From: Candidatus Liminaster caballi
Lineage (GTDB): Bacteria; Bacteroidota; Bacteroidia; Bacteroidales; UBA3663
DNA: 64,000 nucleotides
Reading direction: 5' to 3'
Assembly (NCBI GenBank): GCA_018065085.1
Contig: JAGHUA010000022.1
Span: 39,197-103,196, forward strand
Shown here: positions 1-8,596 of the stretch, piece by piece
How the letters are laid out: every line of letters begins with the position of its first letter
Position numbering within the stretch: the first letter of the stretch is position 1
Position numbers and translations under genes: made by a program
Notes under the pieces: model-generated
Databases searched by the model: none
The model's input: only the letters and a program-made list of their open reading frames with translations
Told to the model about the DNA's origin: nothing

Positions 1-738
1 TGTGATGACCGTGAGCTTGGGTTTCGGACAGTCGCCCAGCCAGCCTTCGCCCACCATCATCTGTGCCATCTCGCCCAGCGTGCAGCCGTGGAGCATCGGC
101 ACGTTGACCATGCCTACGAACGAACGGAAGCGGTCGTCGCTCAGCACGGGGCCGTCGATGGTGTCGTTGGGGTTCGGACGGTCAAGGACGATGACCTCCT
201 TATGCTGTTCGCCGCATGCCTGCAGCAGGTAGTAGAGCGACGAGAGGTAGGTGTAGAAGCGGCAGCCTACGTCCTGCACGTCGAACACCACCACGTCACA
301 TTGGCTGAGCCACTCGGCCTGCGGCTTCTTGTTCTTGCCGTAGAGCGAATACACCTTGAGGTTCTGTTTCTGCTGATAGTGGCTGTCGGTCACGGGGTCG
401 CCGGCGCTGATGAGGCCCTTGATGCCGTGTTCGGGCGCCATGAGGAAGCGCACGTCCACGTCGCGGCTGATGAGCGAATCGACGATTGCCGTGTGGCCGC
501 CGTCATGGGCGATGACCGACGTCTGGTTGACCAGCATGGCCACACGCCTGCCTTCGAGCATGGGCAGGTAGGCATCCGTGCGGTCGGCTCCGGTGAGCAG
601 GTGTGCCTCGGTGCTGGCTGTTTCGGTTGCGGCGGCTGCCGGCTCATGCTGCGTGTTGCGTGCCTGACATGAACAAACAGACACCAAAACCAGGAGTATA
701 TGCGTGAAAAATGATATTTTATGGCGGTTTGTACTCAT
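1..738 (-). CDS. NamZ/DUF1343-type exo-beta-N-acetylmuramidase lipoprotein (3' end outside window)
   Basis: The frame is open from ATG at 738 to the window edge (246 codons), so the C-terminus is missing. The N-terminus is a lipoprotein signal with lipobox SVCSC, followed by an Ala/Thr-rich linker. Hallmarks of the DUF1343 (NamZ) family are visible: VNQTSV, MAPEHGIKG, VVFDVQDVGCRFYTY and VLDRPNPN. Characterised members release terminal N-acetylmuramic acid from peptidoglycan fragments; location in the periplasm or outer membrane is inferred from the lipobox. A TAnnTTTG-like box (one mismatch) lies on the minus strand at 769-776, about 30 nt before the start. Family assignment is confident; enzymatic activity is inferred from homology because the C-terminal half cannot be seen. 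Confidence 0.88.
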   Translation of the reverse strand, partial: MSTNRHKISFFTHILLVLVSVCSCQARNTQHEPAAAATETASTEAHLLTGADRTDAYLPMLEGRRVAMLVNQTSVIAHDGGHTAIVDSLISRDVDVRFLMAPEHGIKGLISAGDPVTDSHYQQKQNLKVYSLYGKNKKPQAEWLSQCDVVVFDVQDVGCRFYTYLSSLYYLLQACGEQHKEVIVLDRPNPNDTIDGPVLSDDRFRSFVGMVNVPMLHGCTLGEMAQMMVGEGWLGDCPKPKLTVIT

Positions 739-847
739 ATATTAAAAATAATATGTATATTCGCGGCGCAAAGTAAATGAAAAAAACTGACATTTGCAAG
801 CATAAACCGAAAAAACTGACTGAAACCACATCAAAATATCCAATCAG

Positions 848-1414
848 ATGAACGCACTCGAAATTATACGCCATTTTTATCCCGAAGACAACGAGTTGAG
901 ACGCCTCCTCATCCTCCACAGCACGCAGGTGAGAGACAAGTGCCTGAGCATCCTTGCCAACCCCGCGCTCTCAGACCTCGACATCGACATGCAGCTGGTG
1001 GTCAACGGTGCCCTACTGCACGATATCGGTATCGGCCGCTGTGATGCTCCCAGCATCTGCTGCGTGGGCAATGAGCCCTACCTCCTGCACGGCACGATAG
1101 GAGCCTCGATGCTGCGTCAGTACGGTCAGGACAACGGCATCGACATGGAGCCCTATGCGCGTATCTGCGAGCGTCACACAGGCGCAGGTCTTACCGTCGA
1201 GGACATCCGTCGCCAGCAGTTGCCGATGGAGATCAAAGACTATCTGCCCGAGACGCTCGAAGAGAAGCTGGTGTGCCTCGCCGATAAGTTCTACTCGAAG
1301 TCATCGCCCGAAAAGGAGAAGAAGATGGAGCGCGTCGAGGCCTCGATGCTGAAATTCGGAGAAGACACTTTGGCGCGATTCCGTGCTCTTTGTGCAACTT
1401 TTGCAATAAATTGA
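848..1414 (+). CDS. HD-domain phosphohydrolase family protein
   Basis: This 188-residue protein has the HD-superfamily metal-binding pattern: His24 in the first helix, the His58-Asp59 doublet in LLHDIGIGR, then His81 and His110 in later helices. HD proteins hydrolyse phosphate mono- or diesters, often on nucleotides; the substrate here cannot be read from sequence. The single-domain length and the HDIGIG motif match uncharacterised Bacteroidota HD proteins. No signal peptide is seen, so it is cytoplasmic. It is divergent from the NamZ gene and lies 70 bp before dnaJ, which has its own promoter, so co-transcription is not required. ATG at 848 is the first start in the frame. Confidence 0.85.
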   Translation: MNALEIIRHFYPEDNELRRLLILHSTQVRDKCLSILANPALSDLDIDMQLVVNGALLHDIGIGRCDAPSICCVGNEPYLLHGTIGASMLRQYGQDNGIDMEPYARICERHTGAGLTVEDIRRQQLPMEIKDYLPETLEEKLVCLADKFYSKSSPEKEKKMERVEASMLKFGEDTLARFRALCATFAIN

Positions 1415-1422
1415 GCCTAAAA

Positions 1423-1454
1423 TTTGGAATTGTCTCGCAGATGCAATATATTTG
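1423..1454 (+). promoter_or_regulatory. Bacteroidota sigma-ABfr promoter of dnaJ
   Basis: TTTG at 1423-1426 and TATATTTG at 1447-1454 are separated by exactly 20 nt, matching the Bacteroidota -33/-7 consensus. Transcription should start about 5 nt later, leaving a leader of roughly 25 nt before the ATG at 1485. This excludes the in-frame TTG at 1452 as start, since it lies inside the -7 box. Confidence 0.75.
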
Positions 1455-1484
1455 CGCGATTTTAATAAACAAGCAAACGACATA

Positions 1485-2621
1485 ATGGCAGAGAAACAAG
1501 ACTACTACGAGGTGCTTGGCGTCAGCAAACAGGCATCCGAGGACGAAATAAAGAAGGCCTACCGCAAGCTGGCCATCAAGTATCACCCAGACAAGAATCC
1601 GGGCGACAAGGAGGCCGAAGAGAAGTTCAAGCAATGCGCCGAGGCATACGAGGTGCTGAGCAATCCTGAGAAGCGCCAGCGCTATGACCAGTTCGGCTTC
1701 AATGACCCGGGCATGGGCGGCTTTGGCGGCGGACAGGGCTTCAATCCGTTCGACATCTTCAACAGCTTCTTCGGAGGCGGAGGCAGCGGCTTCAGCAGCT
1801 TCTTCGGCGGCGACGATGAGGACGGAAGCGCGCCTCGCGGATCGAGCATCCGTGTGCGTGTCAAGGTCTCGCTGCAGGATGTGTGCAACGGCGTGGAGAA
1901 GCGCCTCAAGCTCAAGAAATACGTCCAGTGTGCCCATTGCAACGGCACGGGTGCAAAGGACGGAACCGCCATCGAGCAATGTCCTACGTGTCATGGACGC
2001 GGACGCATCGTCAAGTCCATGCGCACCATCTTCGGCATGGCTCAGACCGAGGCCGTGTGTCCTGACTGCCAGGGCACGGGCAAGAAGATCAAGACCCGCT
2101 GCTCTCATTGCAACGGCGAGGGCGTGGTGATGGGCGAGGAGACCGTAACTGTCAAGATCCCGGCAGGCGTGGCCGATGGCATGCAGCTCAACATGCAGGG
2201 CTATGGCAACGTGGGCCGTCGCGGCGGCAGGGCAGGCGACCTCTACGTGCTCATCGAGGAAGAGGAGCAGAAGCAGTTCATCCGTCAGGACAACATGCTC
2301 ATCTACAGCCTCCTGCTCGACTTCCCTACGGCAGCCCTTGGCGGCGACGTCGAGATCCCGCTCGTCGAAGGCACCCACACCATTCATATCGCTCCCGGCA
2401 CGCAGCCTAACACCCAGATCCGCCTCCAGGGCAAGGGCCTGCCGACCGTCAACCGCTACGGTCGCGGCGACCTCATCGTCAACGTGGGCATCTACGTGCC
2501 TGAGAAACTCGACGATGACGAGCGCAAGACCCTGCGCGAGCTGAAGGAGCACAAGAACTTCTCGACCACGCCTTCGCTCTTCGATAAGTTCCGTCAGAAG
2601 GTGCGCAGCATGTTCGAGTAA
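1485..2621 (+). CDS. dnaJ: Molecular chaperone DnaJ
   Basis: A full-length type I DnaJ (378 residues). The J domain holds His34-Pro35-Asp36, which stimulates DnaK ATPase. A Gly/Phe-rich linker (about residues 75-120) follows, then a zinc-binding domain with four CxxCxGxG motifs ([32 protein letters not shown]) and the C-terminal substrate-binding domains. It acts with DnaK and GrpE in protein folding and stress tolerance. grpE, often directly upstream of dnaJ in Bacteroidota, is absent: the upstream gene is an HD phosphohydrolase and dnaJ has its own promoter. The start at 1485 gives the canonical N-terminus [13 protein letters not shown]. Confidence 0.97.
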   Translation: MAEKQDYYEVLGVSKQASEDEIKKAYRKLAIKYHPDKNPGDKEAEEKFKQCAEAYEVLSNPEKRQRYDQFGFNDPGMGGFGGGQGFNPFDIFNSFFGGGGSGFSSFFGGDDEDGSAPRGSSIRVRVKVSLQDVCNGVEKRLKLKKYVQCAHCNGTGAKDGTAIEQCPTCHGRGRIVKSMRTIFGMAQTEAVCPDCQGTGKKIKTRCSHCNGEGVVMGEETVTVKIPAGVADGMQLNMQGYGNVGRRGGRAGDLYVLIEEEEQKQFIRQDNMLIYSLLLDFPTAALGGDVEIPLVEGTHTIHIAPGTQPNTQIRLQGKGLPTVNRYGRGDLIVNVGIYVPEKLDDDERKTLRELKEHKNFSTTPSLFDKFRQKVRSMFE

Positions 2622-2623
2622 GC

Positions 2624-2667
2624 CTCCAATTAGCCCAATTAGCTAATGGCCCAATTAGCCCAATAGT
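2624..2667. repeat. Intergenic 9-bp tandem repeat (CCAATTAGC family)
   Basis: Between the dnaJ stop and the next gene, degenerate copies of the 9-mer CCAATTAGC are strung together with a TAATGGC variant. The same family, as CCAATGAGG and CCAATAAGC variants, appears inside the helicase gene at 10481-10560. It has no coding role here. It may be a mutable spacer between dnaJ and the iron-sulfur operon. Confidence 0.7.
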
Positions 2668-2697
2668 CAGTTAATAACCCTCAAAACATAAAACCTT

Positions 2698-4269
2698 ATG
2701 ATGAAAAAGATTCGAGTTGCCCTCGCCCTCGTGTTCTGGCTTGGCGTGACGCTGTTGTTTCTTGACCTGACAGGTGCCGCCCATGCGTGGCTGGGATGGA
2801 TGGCCAAGTTGCAGTTCCTTCCGGCGGTATTGGCTGTCAATGTCGGAGTGATTGTGCTCATTGTGGCCGTGACTCTGCTCATCGGTCGTCTCTATTGTTC
2901 GGTCATCTGTCCGCTTGGCGTCATGCAGGATGGCATTTCGTGGCTTGCCGGCAAGTGCAACCGCGATAAGACCAAGCGCAGGTTCGGCCGTTTCCACTAC
3001 AGCGAGTGGAAGCTTGGCAAAGGCGCGCGCTACGGTCTGCTTGGCTTTTTCCTTGTGGCCCTTGTGTTCGGCATGGGCACGTGTGTGCAGCTCCTTGCGC
3101 CCTACAGCAGCTATGGCCGAATGGTGACCACCATCGTGCGTCCGCTGGTCGATTGGCTCAACAACGTGTGTGCCGGCTGGTGTGCCGCCCATGAGAGCTA
3201 TGCGTTCTATTCGGTCGAGGTGTGGATGCGCTCATTGCCAGCCCTGATTGTCGCCGTGGTGAGCTTCGTGCTTGTGTTCGTGATGTCATGGTTTGGCGGA
3301 CGTGCATATTGCAACAGCATCTGTCCTGTCGGCACCGTGCTTGGCCTCCTGTCGCGCCGTTCGCTGGTGCGCATCAATATCGACGCCGACAAGTGTTCGG
3401 GCTGCGGTCTGTGCGAGCGCAGATGCAAGGCCATGGCCATCGACTCGAAGAACCATACCGTCGATACTACCCGTTGCGTTGACTGCTTCGACTGTCTCGA
3501 TGCCTGCAACCGCGATGCCCTGAGCTTCGGCCTTGCCAAGAAGGGCGGTAATGCCGACACCAAGGATGCCGACACCAAGGAAGCCGGGGCAAAGGCTGGC
3601 GGCAATAATGCCGGCACGCCTGATCAGTCACGTCGCTCGTTCATCGCCACAGCCACAGCCCTTGCTGCCGCATCGGTTGTCAAGGCTCAGGAGAAGACCA
3701 CGGACGGCGGCTATGCCATCCTTGAGGATAAGAAGCCATACAGGCGCCAGACCGAGATCTGTCCGCCAGGCGCCATCTCGTTGAAGAACGTCGAGCAGAA
3801 GTGTACGGGCTGTATGCTCTGCGTGTCGGCATGTCCTAACAACGTGCTTCGTCCGTCGTCGTCGCTCAGCAGCTTCATGAAGCCGGGTCTGAGCTTCGAG
3901 ATGGGTCATTGCCGCCCGGAGTGCCACGCATGTAGCGATGTGTGTCCTGCCGGCGCCATCATTCCGCTGGGCAAGACCCACGAGGAGAAGATGGCACGCA
4001 AGTCGAGCCTGAAGATCGGCCGAGCCGTATGGATCAAGGACAACTGTGTGCCTGTGGCCGACGGCAGGAGCTGCGGACTCTGCTCACGCCGCTGTCCTGC
4101 GGGAGCCATCAGCATGGTGGCGCTCAACCCCGACGATCCGAAGTCGCTCAAGGTGCCATCGGTCGATGACGAGCGTTGCATCGGCTGCGGAGCATGCGAG
4201 CATCTGTGTCCGGTACGTCCGTTCTCAGCCATTCATGTCGAGGGAATTGAAGTACAACGTGAACTCTGA
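2698..4269 (+). CDS. NapH-NapG-like polyferredoxin membrane protein
   Basis: A 523-residue fusion. The N-terminal part has four to five membrane helices and two GRxYCxxICPxG motifs typical of NapH/CcoG proteins, then two cytoplasmic-type clusters (CSGCGLCERRCK, CVDCFDCLDACN). A charged, repetitive Asp/Lys/Ala linker leads to an internal twin-arginine-like stretch (SRRSFIA, Arg312-Arg313, then a hydrophobic Ala/Val run) and four more cysteine motifs (CTGCMLCVSACP, CHACSDVCP, CGLCSRRCP, CIGCGACEHLCP) as in NapG. It should pass electrons from the quinol pool to a partner. The partner is probably the aldo/keto reductase 17 bp downstream in the same operon. Two ATG codons (2698, 2701) are possible. 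The donor and acceptor are inferred. Confidence 0.85.
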   Translation: MMKKIRVALALVFWLGVTLLFLDLTGAAHAWLGWMAKLQFLPAVLAVNVGVIVLIVAVTLLIGRLYCSVICPLGVMQDGISWLAGKCNRDKTKRRFGRFHYSEWKLGKGARYGLLGFFLVALVFGMGTCVQLLAPYSSYGRMVTTIVRPLVDWLNNVCAGWCAAHESYAFYSVEVWMRSLPALIVAVVSFVLVFVMSWFGGRAYCNSICPVGTVLGLLSRRSLVRINIDADKCSGCGLCERRCKAMAIDSKNHTVDTTRCVDCFDCLDACNRDALSFGLAKKGGNADTKDADTKEAGAKAGGNNAGTPDQSRRSFIATATALAAASVVKAQEKTTDGGYAILEDKKPYRRQTEICPPGAISLKNVEQKCTGCMLCVSACPNNVLRPSSSLSSFMKPGLSFEMGHCRPECHACSDVCPAGAIIPLGKTHEEKMARKSSLKIGRAVWIKDNCVPVADGRSCGLCSRRCPAGAISMVALNPDDPKSLKVPSVDDERCIGCGACEHLCPVRPFSAIHVEGIEVQREL

Positions 4270-4286
4270 TAAACCGAACCTTCATT

Positions 4287-5690
4287 ATGGAAACAAAGAA
4301 TATCGATAGAAGAGAATTTCTGCGCAGGGCAGGTATTGCCTCTGCCGTGGTTGGTGCAGCTGCCACGTTGAACAGCTGTGCAGGTGGCGCAGGCACGGAC
4401 AAGGTTGCCGAGGCGCTGACCGGCGAACATGTAGGTACAGGCGAGAAGGAGATAGGCGAGATGACCTATCGCACCAATCCGAACACGGGCGACCGCGTGT
4501 CGCTCCTCGGCTATGGCATGATGCGTCTGCCTCAGGTGCAGAAGGGTCAGGAGCGTGCCGATGGCAACGACCTCGACCAGGAGCAGATCAACCGCCTGGT
4601 CGATTATGCCCTCGAACATGGTGTCAACTACTACGATACGAGCCCGGCCTACTGCAAGGGCTTCTCGGAGGAGGCCACGGGTACGGCTCTCGCACGTCAT
4701 CCGCGCAACACCTATTTCATCGCCACCAAGCTCTCTAACTTCGCGCCTCAGCAGCAGACACGCGAGGAGAGCCAGAAGATGTTCCACAACTCGCTCCGTT
4801 ACCTCAAGACCGACTATATCGACTACCTCCTCCTGCATGCCATCGGAGGCGGCGGCATGGACAACTTCAACCGCCGATACATGGACAACGGCATCCTCGA
4901 CTGGCTTGTCGAGCAGAAGAAGGCAGGCAAGATCCGCAACCTCGGCTTCTCATACCACGGCGACCTCGTGGTGTTCGACGAGATGATGAAGTGGCACGAT
5001 GAGGGACGCTACCATTGGGACTTCGTGCAGATCCAGATGAACTATGTCGATTGGAACAACGAGGTCATCGCCCACGAGTACTACGAGCTGGAGAAGCGCA
5101 ACATCCCTGCCGTGATCATGGAGCCGCTCCTGGGTGGCCGACTGGTGAAGCTGCCTACCCACGTGGTCAATCACCTGAAGGCACGCCGTCCGTCCGACAG
5201 CCCTGCGTCATGGGCGTTCCGCTTCCTCGGCACATACCCGAACGTGATGTGTTCGCTCAGCGGCATGACCTACATGGAGCACCTCCAGGACAACCTCCGC
5301 ACGCATTGTCCGCTCGAACCGCTCAGCGAAGAGGAGATGACCTACCTCCACGAGACCGCCAAGCTCATCCAGAAGTACCCGACCGTGCCGTGCAACGACT
5401 GCAAGTACTGCATGCCGTGTCCTTACGGCCTCGACATCCCAGCCATCCTGCTCCACTACAACAAGATGGTCAACGAGGGCTCTGTGCCTAAGGATCAGCA
5501 GGATCCGCAGTATCAGGAGATGCGCCGCAAGTACCTCATCTCGTACGATCGTGCCGTGCCTGCCGTCCGTCAGGCCGACCGTTGCGTAGGCTGCCGTGTG
5601 TGCGTGTCGCATTGTCCGCAGCGCATCAACATCCCTCAGACCCTTGAGCGCATCGCCTCAAGCATCGAGGAGATGAAGCGAAATGTATAA
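4287..5690 (+). CDS. Tat-signal aldo/keto reductase with C-terminal [4Fe-4S] motifs
   Basis: 467 residues. A twin-arginine signal (RREFLRRAG plus hydrophobic core ending near LNSC) suggests folded export and possible lipid attachment. The middle is an aldo/keto reductase barrel with YYDTSPAY, FIATKLSNF and YLLLHAIGG carrying the usual Tyr, Lys and His positions. The C-terminus holds two ferredoxin-type clusters, CNDCKYCMPCPYG and CVGCRVCVSHCP. Such iron-sulfur reductases are common in Bacteroidota; substrate unknown. Tight linkage to the NapH-NapG-like polyferredoxin suggests electrons come from the membrane protein rather than, or in addition to, NADPH (inference). Confidence 0.87.
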   Translation: METKNIDRREFLRRAGIASAVVGAAATLNSCAGGAGTDKVAEALTGEHVGTGEKEIGEMTYRTNPNTGDRVSLLGYGMMRLPQVQKGQERADGNDLDQEQINRLVDYALEHGVNYYDTSPAYCKGFSEEATGTALARHPRNTYFIATKLSNFAPQQQTREESQKMFHNSLRYLKTDYIDYLLLHAIGGGGMDNFNRRYMDNGILDWLVEQKKAGKIRNLGFSYHGDLVVFDEMMKWHDEGRYHWDFVQIQMNYVDWNNEVIAHEYYELEKRNIPAVIMEPLLGGRLVKLPTHVVNHLKARRPSDSPASWAFRFLGTYPNVMCSLSGMTYMEHLQDNLRTHCPLEPLSEEEMTYLHETAKLIQKYPTVPCNDCKYCMPCPYGLDIPAILLHYNKMVNEGSVPKDQQDPQYQEMRRKYLISYDRAVPAVRQADRCVGCRVCVSHCPQRINIPQTLERIASSIEEMKRNV

Positions 5691-5732
5691 CCCTTAACTG
5701 TTAATTGTTAACTGTTCCCTGTTAACTGTAAA
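5690..5732. repeat. Short tandem repeat of TTAACTGT type
   Basis: The gap between the reductase and the ABC ATPase is filled by overlapping copies of TTAACTGTTA/TTAATTGTTA. It is one of several unrelated short repeats occupying gaps between genes in this window. No coding content. Confidence 0.65.
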
Positions 5733-5735
5733 GAA

Positions 5736-6572
5736 ATGTATCTCGAAATCAAAGACGTATGCAAGGCCTATGGCAGCTACACGGCGCTTGATCACGTGTC
5801 GCTGTCCGTGCCCGATGGCAGCATCTATGGACTTCTGGGTCCTAACGGTGCTGGCAAGACGAGCCTCATCCGCATCATCAACCGCATCACACATGCTGAC
5901 AGCGGCGAGGTGCTGATGCATGGCAAACCGATGACCGATGCCGACATCCGCAACATCGGCTACATGCCCGAGGAACGCGGACTCTACAAGAAGATGAAGG
6001 TGTCTGACCACATCCTCTATCTGGCTCAGCTCAGAGGCATGAGCAAGGCCGACGCACGCCGTGAGATGGACGAGTGGCTCGACCGCTTCAACCTCGGCGA
6101 GTGGCGCGACAAGAAGATCGAACAGCTCTCAAAGGGCATGGCCCAGAAGGTCCAGTTCATCTGCACCGTGATCCATCGTCCGCCGCTTCTGATCTTCGAC
6201 GAGCCGTTCTCGGGCTTCGACCCGCTGAATGCCGACCAGCTCAAGCGCGAGATCCTTCGTCTGCGCGACAAGGGAGCCGCCATCCTGTTCTCCACCCACA
6301 ACATGTCGTCGGTCGAGGAGGTGTGTCAGGAGATTACGCTCATCAACAAGAGCCGCGTGGTGCTCCAGGGCACGGTCGGCGACGTGCGCCAGATGTTCAA
6401 GAAGAACGTGCTCGAAGTGACCACAGCCGACGGCCAGTCGTTCAACTACTCCCTCCAGCCTGGCGAGACCATGCACGATGCCATCTCTCGCCTCAACAAC
6501 GAGTACGAGCTGACGGGCTTCAAGGAGATCCTGCCCAGCATGCACGAGGTGTTCGTGGAGTGTGTGAAGTAG
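5736..6572 (+). CDS. ABC transporter ATP-binding protein (NatA-like)
   Basis: 278 residues with Walker A (GPNGAGKTSL, near residue 35), signature (LSKGMAQKV) and Walker B plus catalytic Glu (LLIFDEPFSG), followed by a D-loop and switch His in STHN. The C-terminal 60-70 residues resemble the DUF4162 extension of NatA/BcrA-type ATPases. It energises the membrane subunit encoded next to it. Transported substrate unknown; the NatAB-type pairing suggests export of ions or small molecules. It is in one orientation with the permease, separated by 115 bp of repeat sequence. Confidence 0.92.
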   Translation: MYLEIKDVCKAYGSYTALDHVSLSVPDGSIYGLLGPNGAGKTSLIRIINRITHADSGEVLMHGKPMTDADIRNIGYMPEERGLYKKMKVSDHILYLAQLRGMSKADARREMDEWLDRFNLGEWRDKKIEQLSKGMAQKVQFICTVIHRPPLLIFDEPFSGFDPLNADQLKREILRLRDKGAAILFSTHNMSSVEEVCQEITLINKSRVVLQGTVGDVRQMFKKNVLEVTTADGQSFNYSLQPGETMHDAISRLNNEYELTGFKEILPSMHEVFVECVK

Positions 6573-6579
6573 AGAAAGA

Positions 6580-6615
6580 CCCTCCCCCCAGCCCCTCCGC
6601 AAGGGAGGGGAGTGG
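6580..6615. repeat. C/G-rich inverted repeat (REP-like)
   Basis: CCCCTCC and GGAGGGG flank a short GCAAG loop and are preceded by a CCCTCCCCCC tract. It forms a very GC-rich hairpin between the ABC ATPase and permease genes without a T-run. The CCCTCCCC...GGGAGGGG layout recalls dispersed intergenic elements of Bacteroidales; only one copy is in this window. Confidence 0.55.
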
Positions 6616-6642
6616 ATGGTGGAAGAGGTGGTAATGAGCAAG

Positions 6643-6686
6643 GAGTAAAGAGTAAGGAGTAAAGACTAAAGAGTAAAGAATAAAGC
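6643..6686. repeat. A/G-rich 7-8 bp tandem repeat (GAGTAAA)
   Basis: About six degenerate copies of GAGTAAA/GACTAAA lie directly before the permease start codon at 6688. The GGAG words within the repeat could serve as ribosome-binding sequence, so copy-number change might alter permease translation (inference). Confidence 0.6.
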
Positions 6687-6687
6687 A

Positions 6688-8061
6688 ATGTCAAGAATCG
6701 GAATAATCATCAAGCGCGAGTATCTGCAGATGGTGGCAAAGAAGTCGTTTATTGTCACCACCCTGCTTGTGCCGATACTCACCATCGTCGTGTGTGGAGT
6801 GCTGCCCGTGATGCTCTCCAACGTGAAGAGCGACGAGAAGAAGACCGTTGCCGTGGTCGATCTCAATCCGGGTGCGCCGTTTGCCTCGGTCTTAGCCGAC
6901 ACGGACGAATATATATTTAATAATGTGGAGATGGCCGATGGCGCTCAGACCATGGCCGAAGCCGGGCTGCATGACTTCTATGCCTCGCAGAACGACGGGG
7001 GCTCCGGTCTCTATGCCCTGATCGTGATCCCAGCCGACTTCGAGCAGACCGCGCGCGTCAACATCTATAGCGACAAGTCGGTGGCCATGAGCCTCGAAAA
7101 TACGGTCAACGGCTCGTTGCGCGGCATCCTGCGTGACCAGCGCATAGCCAGCTACGGCATCGACTGCCTTGCCACCATCATCCGCAACTGCGACGTGCGC
7201 CTCGACGTGCGCAATGTCAAGTGGAATGCCAAAGGCGAGGAGACCCTTTCGTCGGCCGATCTCAGCATGATCATCGGACTCGTCCTTGCCATGATGACCT
7301 ATATGTTCGTCATGATGTATGGCGCCATGATCATGAGCGGAGTGGTCGAAGAGAAGGCCAACCGCATCGTCGAGGTCATCGTCTCGACCTGCAAGCCTAT
7401 CGAGCTGATGCTGGGCAAGATCATCGGCGTGGCTCTTGTGGGCTTCACCCAGCTGGCTCTCTGGGGCGTGATTCTCAGCGTGGTGGGTGCGGCGTTCGGC
7501 ATCGGTTCGATGGTCAGCAATCCGTCGGCCATCGCCGGCATGGCGGGTGCCGATCAGGCTGCGCTCGATGCCTCCGTCCAGGCTCTTGACCAGGCTGCAG
7601 GCGGCGGTTCGCTTGGCAGGATCGTACAGATGGTGCTCAGCATCAACTTCCCGCTCATCATCGGCTGTTTCCTGCTCTATTTTGCCGGCGGCTATCTGCT
7701 CTATGCCAGCGTGTTTGCGGCGTTCGGTTCGGCTGTCGATCAGCAGAGCGACACCTCGCAGTTCATGGGTCCCGTGATGATGGTCATGGTGTTTGCGCTC
7801 TATGCCGCCATGTTCAGCATGGAGAATCCTGACGGTCCGCTGGCGTTCTGGTGTTCGATGATTCCGTTCACATCGCCCATCGTGATGATGATCCGTCTGC
7901 CCTACGACATCCCGTTCTGGCAGCTTGCGTCGAGCCTTGCCATCCTGTTCGCCACAGCCTTCCTGATCCTCTGGCTTTCGGCGCGCATATACCGCACAGG
8001 CATTCTGATGTATGGCCGCAAGTTCACATGGAAGGATATCTTGCGCTGGATCAAGCAGTAA
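6688..8061 (+). CDS. ABC-2 type transporter permease (NatB-like)
   Basis: 457 residues. One membrane helix near the N-terminus (residues 19-40) is followed by a large soluble loop of about 170 residues and then five to six helices at the C-terminus, the topology of NatB/ABC-2 permeases. The motif EEKANRIVEVIVST in the cytoplasmic loop is typical of this family. It forms the membrane part of the exporter with the ATPase encoded just upstream. Substrate is not predictable. Confidence 0.9.
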   Translation: MSRIGIIIKREYLQMVAKKSFIVTTLLVPILTIVVCGVLPVMLSNVKSDEKKTVAVVDLNPGAPFASVLADTDEYIFNNVEMADGAQTMAEAGLHDFYASQNDGGSGLYALIVIPADFEQTARVNIYSDKSVAMSLENTVNGSLRGILRDQRIASYGIDCLATIIRNCDVRLDVRNVKWNAKGEETLSSADLSMIIGLVLAMMTYMFVMMYGAMIMSGVVEEKANRIVEVIVSTCKPIELMLGKIIGVALVGFTQLALWGVILSVVGAAFGIGSMVSNPSAIAGMAGADQAALDASVQALDQAAGGGSLGRIVQMVLSINFPLIIGCFLLYFAGGYLLYASVFAAFGSAVDQQSDTSQFMGPVMMVMVFALYAAMFSMENPDGPLAFWCSMIPFTSPIVMMIRLPYDIPFWQLASSLAILFATAFLILWLSARIYRTGILMYGRKFTWKDILRWIKQ

Positions 8062-8158
8062 CGTGCTGAAACTGACTGCTGCAAATTGCAAAACTTTGTA
8101 TTTTTGATGCAAACATACCGAATTTCGACATAAAAATACATTTTTATAGGTCTGATCC

Positions 8159-8189
8159 TTTGCGTTTTCGATTGCATTTACTATCTTTG
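8159..8189 (+). promoter_or_regulatory. Promoter of the small winged-helix gene
   Basis: TTTG at 8159-8162 and TATCTTTG at 8182-8189 with a 19-nt spacer match the Bacteroidota consensus. The start codon is about 40 nt downstream. Confidence 0.75.
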
Positions 8190-8231
8190 CACTCGTAAAA
8201 ACCAATTTATTAACTATTTAAGTGTTGTGTT

Positions 8232-8429
8232 ATGATTGAAATTATTGGTACAAATGCAGGTCTTGTATGGAATGCGCTCAATGCCGCCAACTCACAGACC
8301 GTCAAGGCTCTCAAGAAGGCCACAAAGTTGAAGGACAAGGAAATCTATGCAGCTCTCGGCTGGCTCGCCCGTGAAGGCAAGCTCAACCTTGAGGCTTCCG
8401 AGGACGACGTCGTTGTCACTCTCCTCTGA
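8232..8429 (+). CDS. DUF2582-family small winged-helix protein
   Basis: A 65-residue protein with the DUF2582 pattern: GxNAGxVWxAL, then helices ending in DKEIYAALGWLAREGKL and a short beta hairpin. The fold is a compact winged helix-turn-helix, so nucleic-acid binding is plausible, but no target is known. It is monocistronic: a consensus promoter lies 40 bp upstream and a terminator 30 bp downstream. Small size and an isolated strong promoter suggest abundant expression (inference). Confidence 0.85.
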   Translation: MIEIIGTNAGLVWNALNAANSQTVKALKKATKLKDKEIYAALGWLAREGKLNLEASEDDVVVTLL

Positions 8430-8458
8430 TTGGTTTCCCATCAATACTAAGCAATTAG

Positions 8459-8497
8459 GAGCATCGGTTCACCCAGAGCCGGTGCTCTTATCTTTTC
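8459..8497 (+). terminator. Rho-independent terminator
   Basis: The stem GAGCATCGG / CCGGTGCTC (one G-T pair) has an 11-nt loop and is followed by TTATCTTTT. It ends the transcript of the winged-helix gene. Confidence 0.75.
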
Positions 8498-8515
8498 CCA
8501 CGTTCTCCTATGTTC

Positions 8516-8596
8516 GTAACCCCATTAACGTCCCAAACGTCCCACAATTAACGTTTAACGCAGTTAAACATTTAACGTCCATCTTTTAACGTCCCC
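8516..8596. repeat. TTTAACG-type repeat array
   Basis: Repeated TTAACG/TTTAACG words, including the dyad TTTAACGCAGTTAAACATTTAACG, precede the helicase start. The same unit recurs at 12485-12611 after greA. The array runs up to the ATG at 8597, leaving no clear ribosome-binding site. Confidence 0.65.

Noticed and set aside
1233..2552. 439-codon frame antisense to dnaJ
   Set aside because: Composition (Ala/Leu/Val/His/Asp) is the usual shadow of GC-rich coding DNA; it lacks domains and overlaps a certain gene.
6892..8205. 437-codon frame antisense to the ABC permease
   Set aside because: His/Asp/Glu-rich shadow with no family resemblance; it would also overlap the winged-helix promoter.
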